Counted from the stretch's first letter, positions 8,019-17,471 are shown. The stretch is 64,000 bases of DNA from an uncultured Candidatus Poseidoniales archaeon (GCA_902625325.1 CACOAW010000003.1:83097-147096), one strand, 5' to 3'. The notes: generated by a model not told the origin, from the letters alone. A program made the numbers and translations.

Positions 8019-9305
8019 ATGAGGCACATGAGCAACAGGAAGACGGCCGACAATGTGGTTGAAGCAATAAACGCCTCAGGTAGGCACTACCGAGATAGCC
8101 TACCTATGATTGCAAGCGAGAACATCCTCAGTCCGATGGTACGAAGAGCATGCGACTCAGACCTTCATGGAAGATATGCCGAAGGACTCCCAAGAAAGAG
8201 GTACTACCAGGGATGCGAAGACTTTGACACAATAGAGGAGATTGGAATTGACAGCGCCAAGCGTGTATTCAACTGCAGGTTCGCGAACATCCAATCAACA
8301 TCTGGCACCAACTCCAACATCGGCTCACTCAAGGCCCTGGCCAAGCCAGGGGACAAAATCACCGCCGTCTCAACAGCGGACGGCGGTCATATCTCCCATG
8401 CTAGGATGGGTGCAGTAGGCCTCCGGGGGCTGGACCTGATCACATATCCATGGGACGAGGAAAGAATGGAACCAGACATCGATGCAGCCGCATCAATGAT
8501 TCGCAAGGAAGAGCCTACAGTAGCCCTATTCGGACAATCCGTCTTCCTATTCCCAACTCCGTTGGAGGATCTGGCAGAAGCCGCTCATGAGGTCGGTGCG
8601 ACAGTGATGTACGACGCTGCACACGTGATGGGCCTAGTGGCTGGCGGACAGTTCCAAGACCCCCTCAGGGAAGGGGCAGACGTGATGACGGGGAGCAGTC
8701 ACAAGACATTCCCCGGACCGCAGGGAGGTTTCGTCATCTCGGACTCAGAGGACGAGAAGCTCCACCGCCGACTCAATAGCGGCATCTTCCCAGGGGTCTG
8801 CTCGTCTTACCACCTGCACCACGTTGCTGGCAAGGCAATCGCACTTTCGGAGTTCGAGGAGTTCGGAGACTCGTATGCCGCAGATATCGTCTCAAATGCA
8901 CAGGCACTAGGAGGGGCATTATCGTCGGAAGGGTTCGAAGTGATAGCAGAGGAGAGGGGGTTCACTGCCAGCCACCAAGTGGTAACAAGACACGGAGAGG
9001 TAGACTCGGGGGCTGGCAGAGATGCTGCGGCAACATTGGAAGAAGCCGGAATAATCACGAACATGAATATGTTACCAGGCGACACAAAGGCGCTCACCCC
9101 CAGCGGACTCAGGCTCGGGACTCCAGAGCTAACCCGAGTGGGGATGAAATCCGGGGAAATGGAGGATGTCGCACGCTTCTTCGCTAGGGCTCTCATTGAG
9201 GGTGAGGACCCGTCTTCAGTCAAGGCAGACGTCAGGGAGTTCAAGTCCCAGTTCCAGACCGTGCATTACTGCTTCGAACCAGGTCCGGCATACCCCGGAC
9301 TGTGA
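8019..9305 (+). CDS. glyA: Serine hydroxymethyltransferase
   Basis: GlyA interconverts serine and glycine with transfer of a one-carbon unit to a folate or archaeal pterin carrier. The PLP lysine is K229 in GSSHKTFPGPQGG. PMIASENILSP near the N-terminus and SGTNSN also match the family. Length 428 aa is normal. ATG at 8028 is an alternative start. It lies 40 bp after tRNA-Asn, and its stop overlaps the GTG start of the next gene (GTGA), so the lipoprotein gene is probably translated from the same message. With GcvPA/GcvPB it forms the glycine node of the window. Confidence 0.97.
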   Translation: MRHMSNRKTADNVVEAINASGRHYRDSLPMIASENILSPMVRRACDSDLHGRYAEGLPRKRYYQGCEDFDTIEEIGIDSAKRVFNCRFANIQSTSGTNSNIGSLKALAKPGDKITAVSTADGGHISHARMGAVGLRGLDLITYPWDEERMEPDIDAAASMIRKEEPTVALFGQSVFLFPTPLEDLAEAAHEVGATVMYDAAHVMGLVAGGQFQDPLREGADVMTGSSHKTFPGPQGGFVISDSEDEKLHRRLNSGIFPGVCSSYHLHHVAGKAIALSEFEEFGDSYAADIVSNAQALGGALSSEGFEVIAEERGFTASHQVVTRHGEVDSGAGRDAAATLEEAGIITNMNMLPGDTKALTPSGLRLGTPELTRVGMKSGEMEDVARFFARALIEGEDPSSVKADVREFKSQFQTVHYCFEPGPAYPGL

Positions 9306-12300
9306 CCAATCCACAACGTATTCAGTCGAAACCCCCTGTCCAATGCGTGCGAAGCGCCCGAACCCTGTCAGCAAGCCTGGCCCTCTTACTTCTGTTACCA
9401 GGATGTACAACCCCGCTGGGTGACGGTCAGGAAACCGAAGATATCGACTGCGAGATGAATCCGACCAAGGAGGGATGCTTCGAACCTGTGGTCACAGAGG
9501 ATGACTGCATGCCGACCCAAGTATTCACCGGGGAATCATGCAGGATTATGCTCAGGCCAGAGAAACTAGATTTCGGAACATCCGAGGCGACTCTGCAGAT
9601 TGGGACCGAGATGCAGCAACTGACACCCAGCTTCTTGGGGGACGCACCCAGGGAGTGGGCAGTAAATCCTCAGCTACCAGATGGGATAGAAATAGATCTA
9701 GAATCAGGTGTAATCTCGGGAACTCCCAACTATGATGAACCATCGAGGCATTATACGATTATCGCATCTAATGCGGCGGGAATTGCCTCTTTCAGGATCC
9801 AGATCACGGTACTACCCATTCCAGTCATTTCAGTACAACTCCAGTCGCCTGAAATGAATTGCACAATTGGTGAATCGTGCCACATGGAGACTCCATCTTT
9901 TTCGGGAGGAGAGCCAGACCAATGGGTATGCGAACCACCCCTGCCATCAGGACTTACACTCGGACAAGACGGCTCCATATCGGGGGTCCCCGACCAGGTT
10001 GGGAGTACAAACCACACCATCACGGGCTCAAACAATGGGGGTTCAGCATACGCCTCTCTGAAAATAACCACCATCCACGCTTCTCCAGACTCCATTGACT
10101 ACGGGGGAGAATCATTCACCTTCTCAATAGGTCAACCCGTCTCCCTGGCCCCTATCTCCTCAGGAGGGGAAATTACAGAATGGTCAGTCAATCCAGATCT
10201 ACTTTCGGGACTGTCAATCAGCCAATCGGGGGGGGTGATTTCTGGCATCCCCAGCGTCTTGCAACCGACAACAGAATACACGATAACTGCCGAGAACTCA
10301 GGAGGCTCAGTAAGCGTGTCAATCCTAATCGAAGTAATCGACCTGCCCATCTGGGATCTCGAATACACTCAACAATCATTCGACCTCTCTGTCGGAGACG
10401 TAGTACCAACAACCTCTCCTTCTTGGGGAGGTGGCAGTCCAACCTCCTGGCATGTCTCCCCCCAACTACCCCCTGGCTTCCAGATGGATCAGGGGACCGG
10501 AGAAATCTCGGGCATTGCAACTGATTTGCAGGAATGGTCTACTCACACGATATGGGCCAACAACACAGGAGGGGGGGACTTCACAGAAGTTTCCTTTAGG
10601 GTTATCGATCAACCTCCAAATCAGATCGCTTGGGAGAGCCAGGAAATCGCTCTAGCCTCCAATGAGAGCGCAATTATCAATCCATACTACTCCGGCCCTT
10701 CAATAGAAAAATGGGAGGTCTCGCCTGCTCTGCCATCGGGTCTTCAACTATCTGAGGATGGAACCATCGAAGGAATCCCGGATTCCAGAACTGACTGGTC
10801 TGAATACACCATTTGGGGAAATAACTCCGGTGGATCCTCGTCTAGCAGCATATGGATGGCCGTCCACGACCTCTCAGCTGATCAGGACGATCTTCTCAGG
10901 GGAATGGGGCAGACAAACTGGGGAGGTTGGCCATCTCCGATCCTCCCAATAGGGGAGTGGGCATTTCCCGTAGCCTTCTCTGAGGGGGGTTACTCATCGC
11001 AGATTCCCGTAATATCTGCCAGCCACGTCGGAAAGGGGAAGATGTTAGGATACGGTCACGAGAGCTGGGTATACGGCAGCGGCGGAGTCGAGGAGACTGC
11101 ATTCTCCCTCGGGGGCGTGGAGTGGGTATGTGGAAAAAACGCAGATGTCGGACTGGCTTACGGGGCCGGTTTCGAGGGATTCCGGGACGAGTTAGAATCA
11201 GAGGGTCACACGGTTCACCTTTCCGTGTCCCCCGACAATCTATCTGGTATCGATTGCCTTCTGGATGAGTTCTGGAACGGCCACGACGACGATGACAATT
11301 CAGCGATCGTCTCTTTCCTTCAAGATGGAGGTGGCTTGGTGATGGGAGGACATGCGTGGTATTGGTCATACACGAACACGGACGTCTCCCATAATTATCC
11401 CGGAAACAAGATCGCCAAGACCACTGGTCTGTTCGTCTCGAGTGCTTGGGGTTACAACGAGGTCGACATGACCGAATCGCCACACGAGCTTTCAAGGCCC
11501 AGAGCCGCGATAGAAGCGATCAGAGCCGATAGGATAGACGGAGAGTCACTCTCCATCGAGGATGCCACGATCGCTGACTCGACCCTCTCGATATGTACAG
11601 ATGTCGTTTCCCTAGACTTCCACAACTTCTGGTCATCCCTGAGGGAGGTGGTCAACCAGACGGGATGGACGGTTATCGAGTATGGTACATTGTGGGAGGA
11701 CGTCGGATACGATCTGGGCGAAGACCCCATCGCAGACACCCTCCTCCGTGTGGAGGCTGCCCTGACACAGGGGCTCCCTGCCAACGAACTGCCATCGCAC
11801 CCAAGCCACGTCGAGTTCCCGGGAGCGGTCCCCCCTGGCTCAGCCCGCATTACCAAGACGGTCTCGATAGACGGCAATCAGAGCGGACTACCCTCCAACT
11901 TCGGGTACTCCTCTGCTAGGGCTCACGTCAGGATGACAACAGGAGTATACGCTGCACCGGGCGAGGTCGTCTCGGTAACGGTCCCCAGTCATGTCGTGGA
12001 TTCCGGGGCCTACATCCTAGTCGGGGCTCATAGCGACAGCCTATGGGGCAAGGATCAGCTCCATCGGCATCCGGATATCGACCGCTGGTGGTTGGTGGAT
12101 GATGAATTAATGGAGGTGGGAAATGCATTCGGAGGATCCATCTATCTCGCAATAGAGCCAGGTTCGACGCTCGGAACCTTCGAAGTGACTCTATCGAACG
12201 CGGTAGAAGCGCCCACCTACGTCCACGGCGACACGGACGTCCAAGACTGGATAGACTTCGCCCGCCACTCCCCTGCTCCGTGGGCTGAGATAGCCAGCGA

Positions 12301-13360
12301 TCAGTTCATCCTTTCAGTACCTAGCCACGAAATCAGAGACCTCGACGATCCCGACGACCTGATGGACTGGTGGGACCAGGCTCTTTCGATGGAGCACGAA
12401 CTCTACGGCTTCCTACCTTGGCCACGAGTGGAGAGGGCGGTATTCGATGCTCAGATTTCCGCTGGGTGGATGCACTCCGGATACCCGTTCATGGCACACG
12501 ACCTGAGCGTCCCAGGGGTGGTCAACGTATCCCAAATGTCCGAGGAGGGGGATTGGGGCATGTTCCACGAGCTGGGGCACAACCACCAGTGGATGCCCTC
12601 CACCCTCCCGGGAACTACCGAGACCGGATGTAACTTCGCGAGCGTGCATCTAATGGAGGACCTAGTAGGGATCTCAGGGCATGGCGCGATTTCTCCGGAG
12701 CAGCGAGATTCTAGGACCAGGTCATACTTCGAAAACGGGGCTAACATATCTGACTGGTCCGTATGGGTCGCACTGGAGACCTTCCTGATGGTCAAGGAGG
12801 AGTGGTCATGGTCTGCGATCACAACTGCTCTTTCCGTCTACTACGACCTCCCTGCATCAGAGGTCCCATACACCGGAGAGGAGAAGTTCAATTCATGGGT
12901 CCTACACCTGTCTAACTCCACAGGAATGAACCTGGCTCCCTATCACGAGGCTTGGGGGTTCCCCCTCGACCAGTCGACATTCGACTCCTTGGATCACCTG
13001 CCCGTGTGGGTGGACGACCCATTGAGGGGTGACTACTTCGAGTACCCCGCTATCCTGAGGGGCCTCCACTCTCCCAGCATATCCGGGACCAACTCGACAA
13101 ACATCTCGTGGGAGACCTACGATAACGGCACCAACATCACACTGACAGTTTTCTATGGGGAGTCGGATGGCGGTTTGCAGCCATCGGCATGGTCCAATAG
13201 CATCGTCCACGGAAGTACGGATGTCGGTTACGACTACATCGAGATAGCCGGCCTCTCATGTTGTGGAACTGACTACTACGCGAGGATAAGGGCGTCTAAC
13301 GATGCAGGGGAGACATGGTTCGGACCCGTGATGTGGTCGACTGGCTACTCGGACGACTGA
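9302..13360 (+). CDS. Secreted lipoprotein: Ig-like repeats, GATase-like domain, M60 (enhancin/TCAF-like) zinc metallopeptidase
   Basis: A signal peptide ends in the lipobox LLPGC (Cys35), so it is probably a membrane-anchored surface lipoprotein. Residues about 70-525 hold five Ig-like repeats of He_PIG type, each with a W-x-V-x-P-x-LPxGL...G.ISG.P core. A GATase-1-like domain follows (about 545-720; DGGGLVMGGHAWYW near 673-686). The M60 peptidase domain (about 860-1240) contains DAQISAGWMHSGYPFMAH and the zinc site HELGHNHQW: H1089, E1090, H1093, with E1107 as likely third ligand. An FnIII-like end (about 1260-1350) closes it. The GATase-like plus M60 order is that of animal TCAF1/TCAF2. 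M60 enzymes attack glycoproteins or mucins. The GTG start overlaps glyA; an internal GTG at codon 16 is possible. Extracellular protease is a confident call; substrate unknown. Confidence 0.88.
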   Translation: MTNPQRIQSKPPVQCVRSARTLSASLALLLLLPGCTTPLGDGQETEDIDCEMNPTKEGCFEPVVTEDDCMPTQVFTGESCRIMLRPEKLDFGTSEATLQIGTEMQQLTPSFLGDAPREWAVNPQLPDGIEIDLESGVISGTPNYDEPSRHYTIIASNAAGIASFRIQITVLPIPVISVQLQSPEMNCTIGESCHMETPSFSGGEPDQWVCEPPLPSGLTLGQDGSISGVPDQVGSTNHTITGSNNGGSAYASLKITTIHASPDSIDYGGESFTFSIGQPVSLAPISSGGEITEWSVNPDLLSGLSISQSGGVISGIPSVLQPTTEYTITAENSGGSVSVSILIEVIDLPIWDLEYTQQSFDLSVGDVVPTTSPSWGGGSPTSWHVSPQLPPGFQMDQGTGEISGIATDLQEWSTHTIWANNTGGGDFTEVSFRVIDQPPNQIAWESQEIALASNESAIINPYYSGPSIEKWEVSPALPSGLQLSEDGTIEGIPDSRTDWSEYTIWGNNSGGSSSSSIWMAVHDLSADQDDLLRGMGQTNWGGWPSPILPIGEWAFPVAFSEGGYSSQIPVISASHVGKGKMLGYGHESWVYGSGGVEETAFSLGGVEWVCGKNADVGLAYGAGFEGFRDELESEGHTVHLSVSPDNLSGIDCLLDEFWNGHDDDDNSAIVSFLQDGGGLVMGGHAWYWSYTNTDVSHNYPGNKIAKTTGLFVSSAWGYNEVDMTESPHELSRPRAAIEAIRADRIDGESLSIEDATIADSTLSICTDVVSLDFHNFWSSLREVVNQTGWTVIEYGTLWEDVGYDLGEDPIADTLLRVEAALTQGLPANELPSHPSHVEFPGAVPPGSARITKTVSIDGNQSGLPSNFGYSSARAHVRMTTGVYAAPGEVVSVTVPSHVVDSGAYILVGAHSDSLWGKDQLHRHPDIDRWWLVDDELMEVGNAFGGSIYLAIEPGSTLGTFEVTLSNAVEAPTYVHGDTDVQDWIDFARHSPAPWAEIASDQFILSVPSHEIRDLDDPDDLMDWWDQALSMEHELYGFLPWPRVERAVFDAQISAGWMHSGYPFMAHDLSVPGVVNVSQMSEEGDWGMFHELGHNHQWMPSTLPGTTETGCNFASVHLMEDLVGISGHGAISPEQRDSRTRSYFENGANISDWSVWVALETFLMVKEEWSWSAITTALSVYYDLPASEVPYTGEEKFNSWVLHLSNSTGMNLAPYHEAWGFPLDQSTFDSLDHLPVWVDDPLRGDYFEYPAILRGLHSPSISGTNSTNISWETYDNGTNITLTVFYGESDGGLQPSAWSNSIVHGSTDVGYDYIEIAGLSCCGTDYYARIRASNDAGETWFGPVMWSTGYSDD

Positions 13361-14373
13361 CTCGCCCTGAGAAGTCCCTCCAAGGAGAACCATGGAATCG
13401 TCCTCTCGTGAAGGGCTGCCAGTGGGATCCATATTGCCGTGTGGATTATGGTAACCGCGAATGCAGGTACCAGGGACATCCTGGGTTCTCCCTCCATGGC
13501 CAAAGCCACCAGGCCCAGAATCGCGAAGTGAGCCACATAGATACTCAGAGAAAGCCTTCCCGCCGGTTCTAGGAATGAAAGCCTACTACCCATCAACGGA
13601 TTTCCTCCAGAAACTTCTCTTCCCTCGAGCAACCTCATCAAAAGCGCGACTACAGTCGCTGAAACTATCAGGAATGGCATACTAGCGGGGAAGAAGGTAA
13701 GGACAGCATCTCCAGAGGTTAGAGCCCATTCCACATCCTCGATTACGGATATCACGATTGTAGCCGACGTGGCAATGATTCCCAGAACTATGCCCCTCTC
13801 CCTGATTCTGGCCTCATGGGTGAGGTCGTGGAGAAATGTGCCAAGTATTACGAAGAACATCCAAGGAAAAACTGGGTATGTCCCATTCCAGAGAAGCCTG
13901 GCAAACCAATCCTCTACACTATCAGCATCGACCCGCTCGAACCAGCTTAGGCCCTGCCCTGCGTTCCCCCCAAGTATCAGGGGTGACGCACACAGAGTTA
14001 GCATCACCAGAGATCTAAGGAACTTACTGGTTCTGACAAATAATGGACATATCGCGGCTGAGATAGCCAACAGAGTGAGCACTCCTGGAGTGTGCCACTC
14101 GAACCTCCCGCCTCTGTCAACATTAAGGAGAACATTGACAGAGAGCTGGCAAAGGCATAGCAGGGCAACTCTAGGAATAATCCACCTTGCCCATTGGTAC
14201 GAGGTGTGTCCCTCTTCGGCTCTTCTGGACGCGCTCTTGTACATTCCCCACCCGGAAATGGTGACGAACAGAGGTGCGGCCATCCCTCCAAAAGCAGCGG
14301 CGACGAAAGCCGCTGGGTGACCCACCGTTATCCCTTGAGGGGGGACTATAGCAGCCGTGTGGACCTCTACCAT
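13345..14373 (-). CDS. Multi-pass membrane acyltransferase-like protein (DUF1624/DUF418-like)
   Basis: About nine hydrophobic segments, an N-terminal VEVHTAAI motif, MAAPLFVTISGWGMY and a C-terminal GRLSLSIYVAHFAILGL resemble the integral-membrane acyltransferase superfamily, where RG...HxxxxxAPLFLFLSG is conserved. The first ATG is at 14373, but the same frame continues upstream to 14439 with HIDRIRAIAVLC, which is just what the family has before this point, and no ATG, GTG or TTG is available there. A CTG at 14421 is the only near-cognate start. Either initiation is unusual or a one-base frameshift separates it from the ATG of the neighbouring frame. The 3' end overlaps the convergent M60 gene by 16 bp. 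Confidence 0.7.
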   Translation of the reverse strand: MVEVHTAAIVPPQGITVGHPAAFVAAAFGGMAAPLFVTISGWGMYKSASRRAEEGHTSYQWARWIIPRVALLCLCQLSVNVLLNVDRGGRFEWHTPGVLTLLAISAAICPLFVRTSKFLRSLVMLTLCASPLILGGNAGQGLSWFERVDADSVEDWFARLLWNGTYPVFPWMFFVILGTFLHDLTHEARIRERGIVLGIIATSATIVISVIEDVEWALTSGDAVLTFFPASMPFLIVSATVVALLMRLLEGREVSGGNPLMGSRLSFLEPAGRLSLSIYVAHFAILGLVALAMEGEPRMSLVPAFAVTIIHTAIWIPLAALHERTIPWFSLEGLLRASQSSE

Positions 14374-14492
14374 GCAGAGAACTGCAATCGCCCTAATCCT
14401 GTCTATGTGGCCTAGCCTCAGAACATCCCCTCGTACATCCTACTTCGGGGGGTATGGTTCAATGCTTCTGCGTGTGTAAGATAACTAGGATG

Positions 14493-17174
14493 TCAATCTT
14501 CTTCTAGGCTCATCATCGATCTTGCCCCGACTCCAATCGAGGCTATCGATGCCACATACAACGCTGCTATCGCCATGTGTACATAGCTTAGCGGTGCTCC
14601 GGCTTCCCCTCCGAAGTTCGTCCAACCAAACATGCCCATATTGTCGGTTACTTGGGCCCTGTAAGTTGCTGCATCATCGTCACTTATTTCGTTGAAAACG
14701 TGTATCTCGAAAACCGGCATCGATTCAGTACTGTTTTCAGATAGATCTGGATTAAGGTTGCCAGGGCCGCGGGTATCCAAGTGGAAGGTTACCTTCACTT
14801 TCCCGTACATGATCGCAGTTGTAATCGGTTCGACCTTCAGGTCTATGTCCGCGGCAAGGTAGACGGGAAGGGCTCCTGGCAATACATCAACGTAGGATCC
14901 CGCACCAAGCAACTTTCCTTGTATCTGGGAATTAGATGGATCCAATTGTACCTTGTGCTCGACCATATCGATTCCTTTGTACTCGCTTTCGCTACCAACT
15001 TCAGATGTAGCTATCGCATACCCTGCGACGTTGAAGTTGAATGGGTCATTGGGGGACGCCAGAGACCCAACAGTCCCCATCAATGAGGTGACATCATTAC
15101 CCGCATGGGAAGATAATAATCCATTTGCACCGGATTCCCTGTGGGGCGCTCTCCAGGTGAGGTGTTCGGTCATACCGTAAACCTGACCATCCTCGCAGGG
15201 TATGTCATACCCCATGAAATCCCCATTTGAGTCATAATCATAGTCACAAAGGCCGTTTCCGTCGGAGTTAATGTACCCCTGGGCCATCCTCTGACCCATG
15301 GTTTCTCCCTTTGTGCTCATCTTGTACACCGAGTAGTCTCCTGTGCTGATTCCCCCCGATCCGTAATAGGTTGCATTTGTCTCTAGGCTGGTCCAAGGGA
15401 AGATTCCGAAGAAATCACTTACAGCATCGTTCCAACCGTATAACCAACTGCTAATGGGCATGGAGTAATATGGTGTGTTTCCAGTTACGAAGTTTAGGAG
15501 GACGGGCATCACAGTGTCGAAGTAGAAATTTGACACCCAATCCCTCAAGGCTGCTGCCTCTTGAATTCTGATTCCGTAAAGATTTGCCACGTAACCGTCA
15601 TCCCACGTGTGTTGCACACCCTCGGAATCCGGTAATGTCATCCCAGAGAGTTCGCCGTACATGAACAGGCCGCTGAATGAAGTCTTAAGTCCGATTTCTG
15701 GATCGTTGAGGATGAAATCAGATTTTTCCATCGATAGGCCCGAATCTCCAACAAAACTGCCCCTGTTGAGTCCTATGGGGATGTAGATTCCACCCAGTGG
15801 GTCATAATCGCCGAACGCTGTCAGCCACCATTGGTCGGAAACCATCGTGCCGTTTCCTCCCGCGAGAATTAGCTCGAATTCAGTAGGCGATCCAGTAAGG
15901 CCGAGGCCCACCCAGGGCTCAACATAATTTGCGAGGCTTGAAATCTTGAGCAGATCTAGGTTGTAGGTCGTCATTGCTCCGAAGAAGTCAGAACTCTGAA
16001 GTGGCAGGAGGAGCCCCACGACCATCCCTGGCAGCGGAATCCCACCGACCTCGAATGACGTTAGAAGGCCAACGCTATCGTTGAACAGGAGATTTTCCAG
16101 AGTCCCTGGGTCTTGTATTAGCAACCCGCTGACTGCGTTTAACCTCTCCTTGAGTTGAGGTGTTTGTGGGCTTATCTCTGCACCGCCTCCATGCCCCACG
16201 AATTTCGGGACTACCATGGAATAGATTGCAGCGTCTATTTGGAGGAATTGGGCATTGTCCTTGAAACCGAGGAGATGTGCCCTAGAGGTAGAGTTCCCAA
16301 TGCACTCAGTAAATGGGGCTTCGTCCATACTCAAGCAGGGAGCGCCAAGGCCTGCAACCAAAACAGGGCCAATGTCACAAGTTATTCCGATGCAGTTTCC
16401 ATGGCCGTCATTGGCGTTATAGAATATACCCTTTATTTCCTCGGTGGTGATATTTCCAATTTCTAGCGGGTGGTCGTACAGTTCGTCTATACCTAGTGAT
16501 TGGTAGGTACTAACGATTAGGCCTTCCTCAGCGGACATATCGCCGAATCTGCCCCCGCCAGATGCAGCAGCAATGTCTGCAACTTCGTCTGATGCCCATA
16601 TGCTGGGAGCCCTGTTGGATAAATCGAACTCAATCATCTGGGCCGCGAACATCGCCTTGGCGAAGATCTCGCCGTATTCTATGCCCTGTCCCATGCCAGC
16701 GATTCTTTGAGTGTTCCAGAGGATGTTTATTTGATTGACTACTGTATCTCCTGAAACGGATTCCTCCCCCTCCCAAGTGCAATCCCCACACCATTCGAAG
16801 GTCTCGTATCCTGAATATGTGATTGAACCTTCCTCGTAGTCATATTCTAAGACTTCTCTTGTCGTGTTTTCGTAGTAAATAAAGGGACCAACTCTCTCGT
16901 AGGAGGGTTCCGCTGTCCCAGCGAGTACCTCATCCAGATTCGAAACTGAGTTCGCAAAGTACGCTTTGGTTCCTGAGGAATTAATCCAATCGTCGTCGAA
17001 ATCGGCGGTGTAATCCCGATTACCATCATCGTCTAAACCATCGTAACCGTCGTTTACCGTTTCTTCCACTGAATCCTTGATTACTCCGTCCAGGACCCCA
17101 GAGGCTCCGACTCCCACGTTCATCAATAGGAGAATTACTCCAACACTCAATGCAATATTCCCGTTGTTTGCCAT
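14493..17174 (-). CDS. CD36/LIMP-2-like two-TM surface protein
   Basis: Numbered from ATG 17174 (preceded by GAGTGA; ATG 17210 is less likely), this 893-aa protein has one TM at each end (about 7-27 and 866-884) and a large ectodomain, the CD36 topology. Residues 75-102 carry the CD36 signature: NSVSNLDEVLAG, then PSYERVGPFIYYE, where CD36 has NPxEVxxG...EVGPYxY. A beta-hairpin region SITYSGYETFEW follows, as in the family. Near the C-terminus, AGYAIATSEVG and KGIDMVEHKVQLDP align with the family's PHFLYA...GLxP...HxxYLDIEP block. It is about 400 aa longer than human CD36 (472 aa), with insertions. Eukaryotic CD36 proteins take up lipids or bind ligands; a lipid-uptake role here is inference. 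Confidence 0.65.
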   Translation of the reverse strand: MANNGNIALSVGVILLLMNVGVGASGVLDGVIKDSVEETVNDGYDGLDDDGNRDYTADFDDDWINSSGTKAYFANSVSNLDEVLAGTAEPSYERVGPFIYYENTTREVLEYDYEEGSITYSGYETFEWCGDCTWEGEESVSGDTVVNQINILWNTQRIAGMGQGIEYGEIFAKAMFAAQMIEFDLSNRAPSIWASDEVADIAAASGGGRFGDMSAEEGLIVSTYQSLGIDELYDHPLEIGNITTEEIKGIFYNANDGHGNCIGITCDIGPVLVAGLGAPCLSMDEAPFTECIGNSTSRAHLLGFKDNAQFLQIDAAIYSMVVPKFVGHGGGAEISPQTPQLKERLNAVSGLLIQDPGTLENLLFNDSVGLLTSFEVGGIPLPGMVVGLLLPLQSSDFFGAMTTYNLDLLKISSLANYVEPWVGLGLTGSPTEFELILAGGNGTMVSDQWWLTAFGDYDPLGGIYIPIGLNRGSFVGDSGLSMEKSDFILNDPEIGLKTSFSGLFMYGELSGMTLPDSEGVQHTWDDGYVANLYGIRIQEAAALRDWVSNFYFDTVMPVLLNFVTGNTPYYSMPISSWLYGWNDAVSDFFGIFPWTSLETNATYYGSGGISTGDYSVYKMSTKGETMGQRMAQGYINSDGNGLCDYDYDSNGDFMGYDIPCEDGQVYGMTEHLTWRAPHRESGANGLLSSHAGNDVTSLMGTVGSLASPNDPFNFNVAGYAIATSEVGSESEYKGIDMVEHKVQLDPSNSQIQGKLLGAGSYVDVLPGALPVYLAADIDLKVEPITTAIMYGKVKVTFHLDTRGPGNLNPDLSENSTESMPVFEIHVFNEISDDDAATYRAQVTDNMGMFGWTNFGGEAGAPLSYVHMAIAALYVASIASIGVGARSMMSLEED

Positions 17175-17313
17175 AGTTTCACTCGGCCCGCCGAAAAGGA
17201 ACACAGGCATAAAGCATTACACTAGGTTTAGTTTCGAACACCTGCTTCCTTCTGATTTACTAACATCGCATAGACAAGGTTCATTTCGACATTCGCGGAC
17301 GATAACCTCAGGG

Positions 17314-17386
17314 GACCCGTAGCTCAGTTGGTTAGAGCGCTCGGCTCATAACCGAGTGGTCATCGGTTCAAATCCGGTCGGGTCCA
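17314..17386 (+). tRNA. tRNA-Met(CAT), elongator type
   Basis: The acceptor pairs GGACCCG (17314-17320) with CGGGTCC (17379-17385); discriminator A is followed by an encoded CCA (17387-17389). The anticodon arm CTCGG-CTCATAA-CCGAG gives CAT. The stem lacks the three G-C pairs of initiator tRNA, so this is elongator Met or, less likely, an Ile tRNA whose C34 is modified to agmatidine. No intron. Confidence 0.93.
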
Positions 17387-17421
17387 CCATCAATTGCGAC
17401 CCCAGATAATGACGCATTTCG

Positions 17422-17457
17422 CGCCCGTCCCGGGCGAAGCCTCAAATATGGTTTGAG
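17422..17457 (+). promoter_or_regulatory. Two adjacent hairpins between tRNA-Met and the next gene
   Basis: CGCCCG-TCC-CGGGCG (17422-17436) and CTCAAA-TATGG-TTTGAG (17441-17457) are perfect six-bp inverted repeats in tandem, ending 14 bp before the ATG at 17472. They may process the tRNA transcript, terminate it, or shape the leader of the next gene. No family match is claimed. Confidence 0.35.
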
Positions 17458-17471
17458 CAGAGGATTTTGTG

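Noticed and set aside
8019-9305. Possibility that glyA is a different PLP enzyme (for example threonine aldolase)
   Set aside because: The SSHKTFPGPQGG lysine loop, the SENILSP N-terminal motif and the 428-aa length are specific to serine hydroxymethyltransferase.
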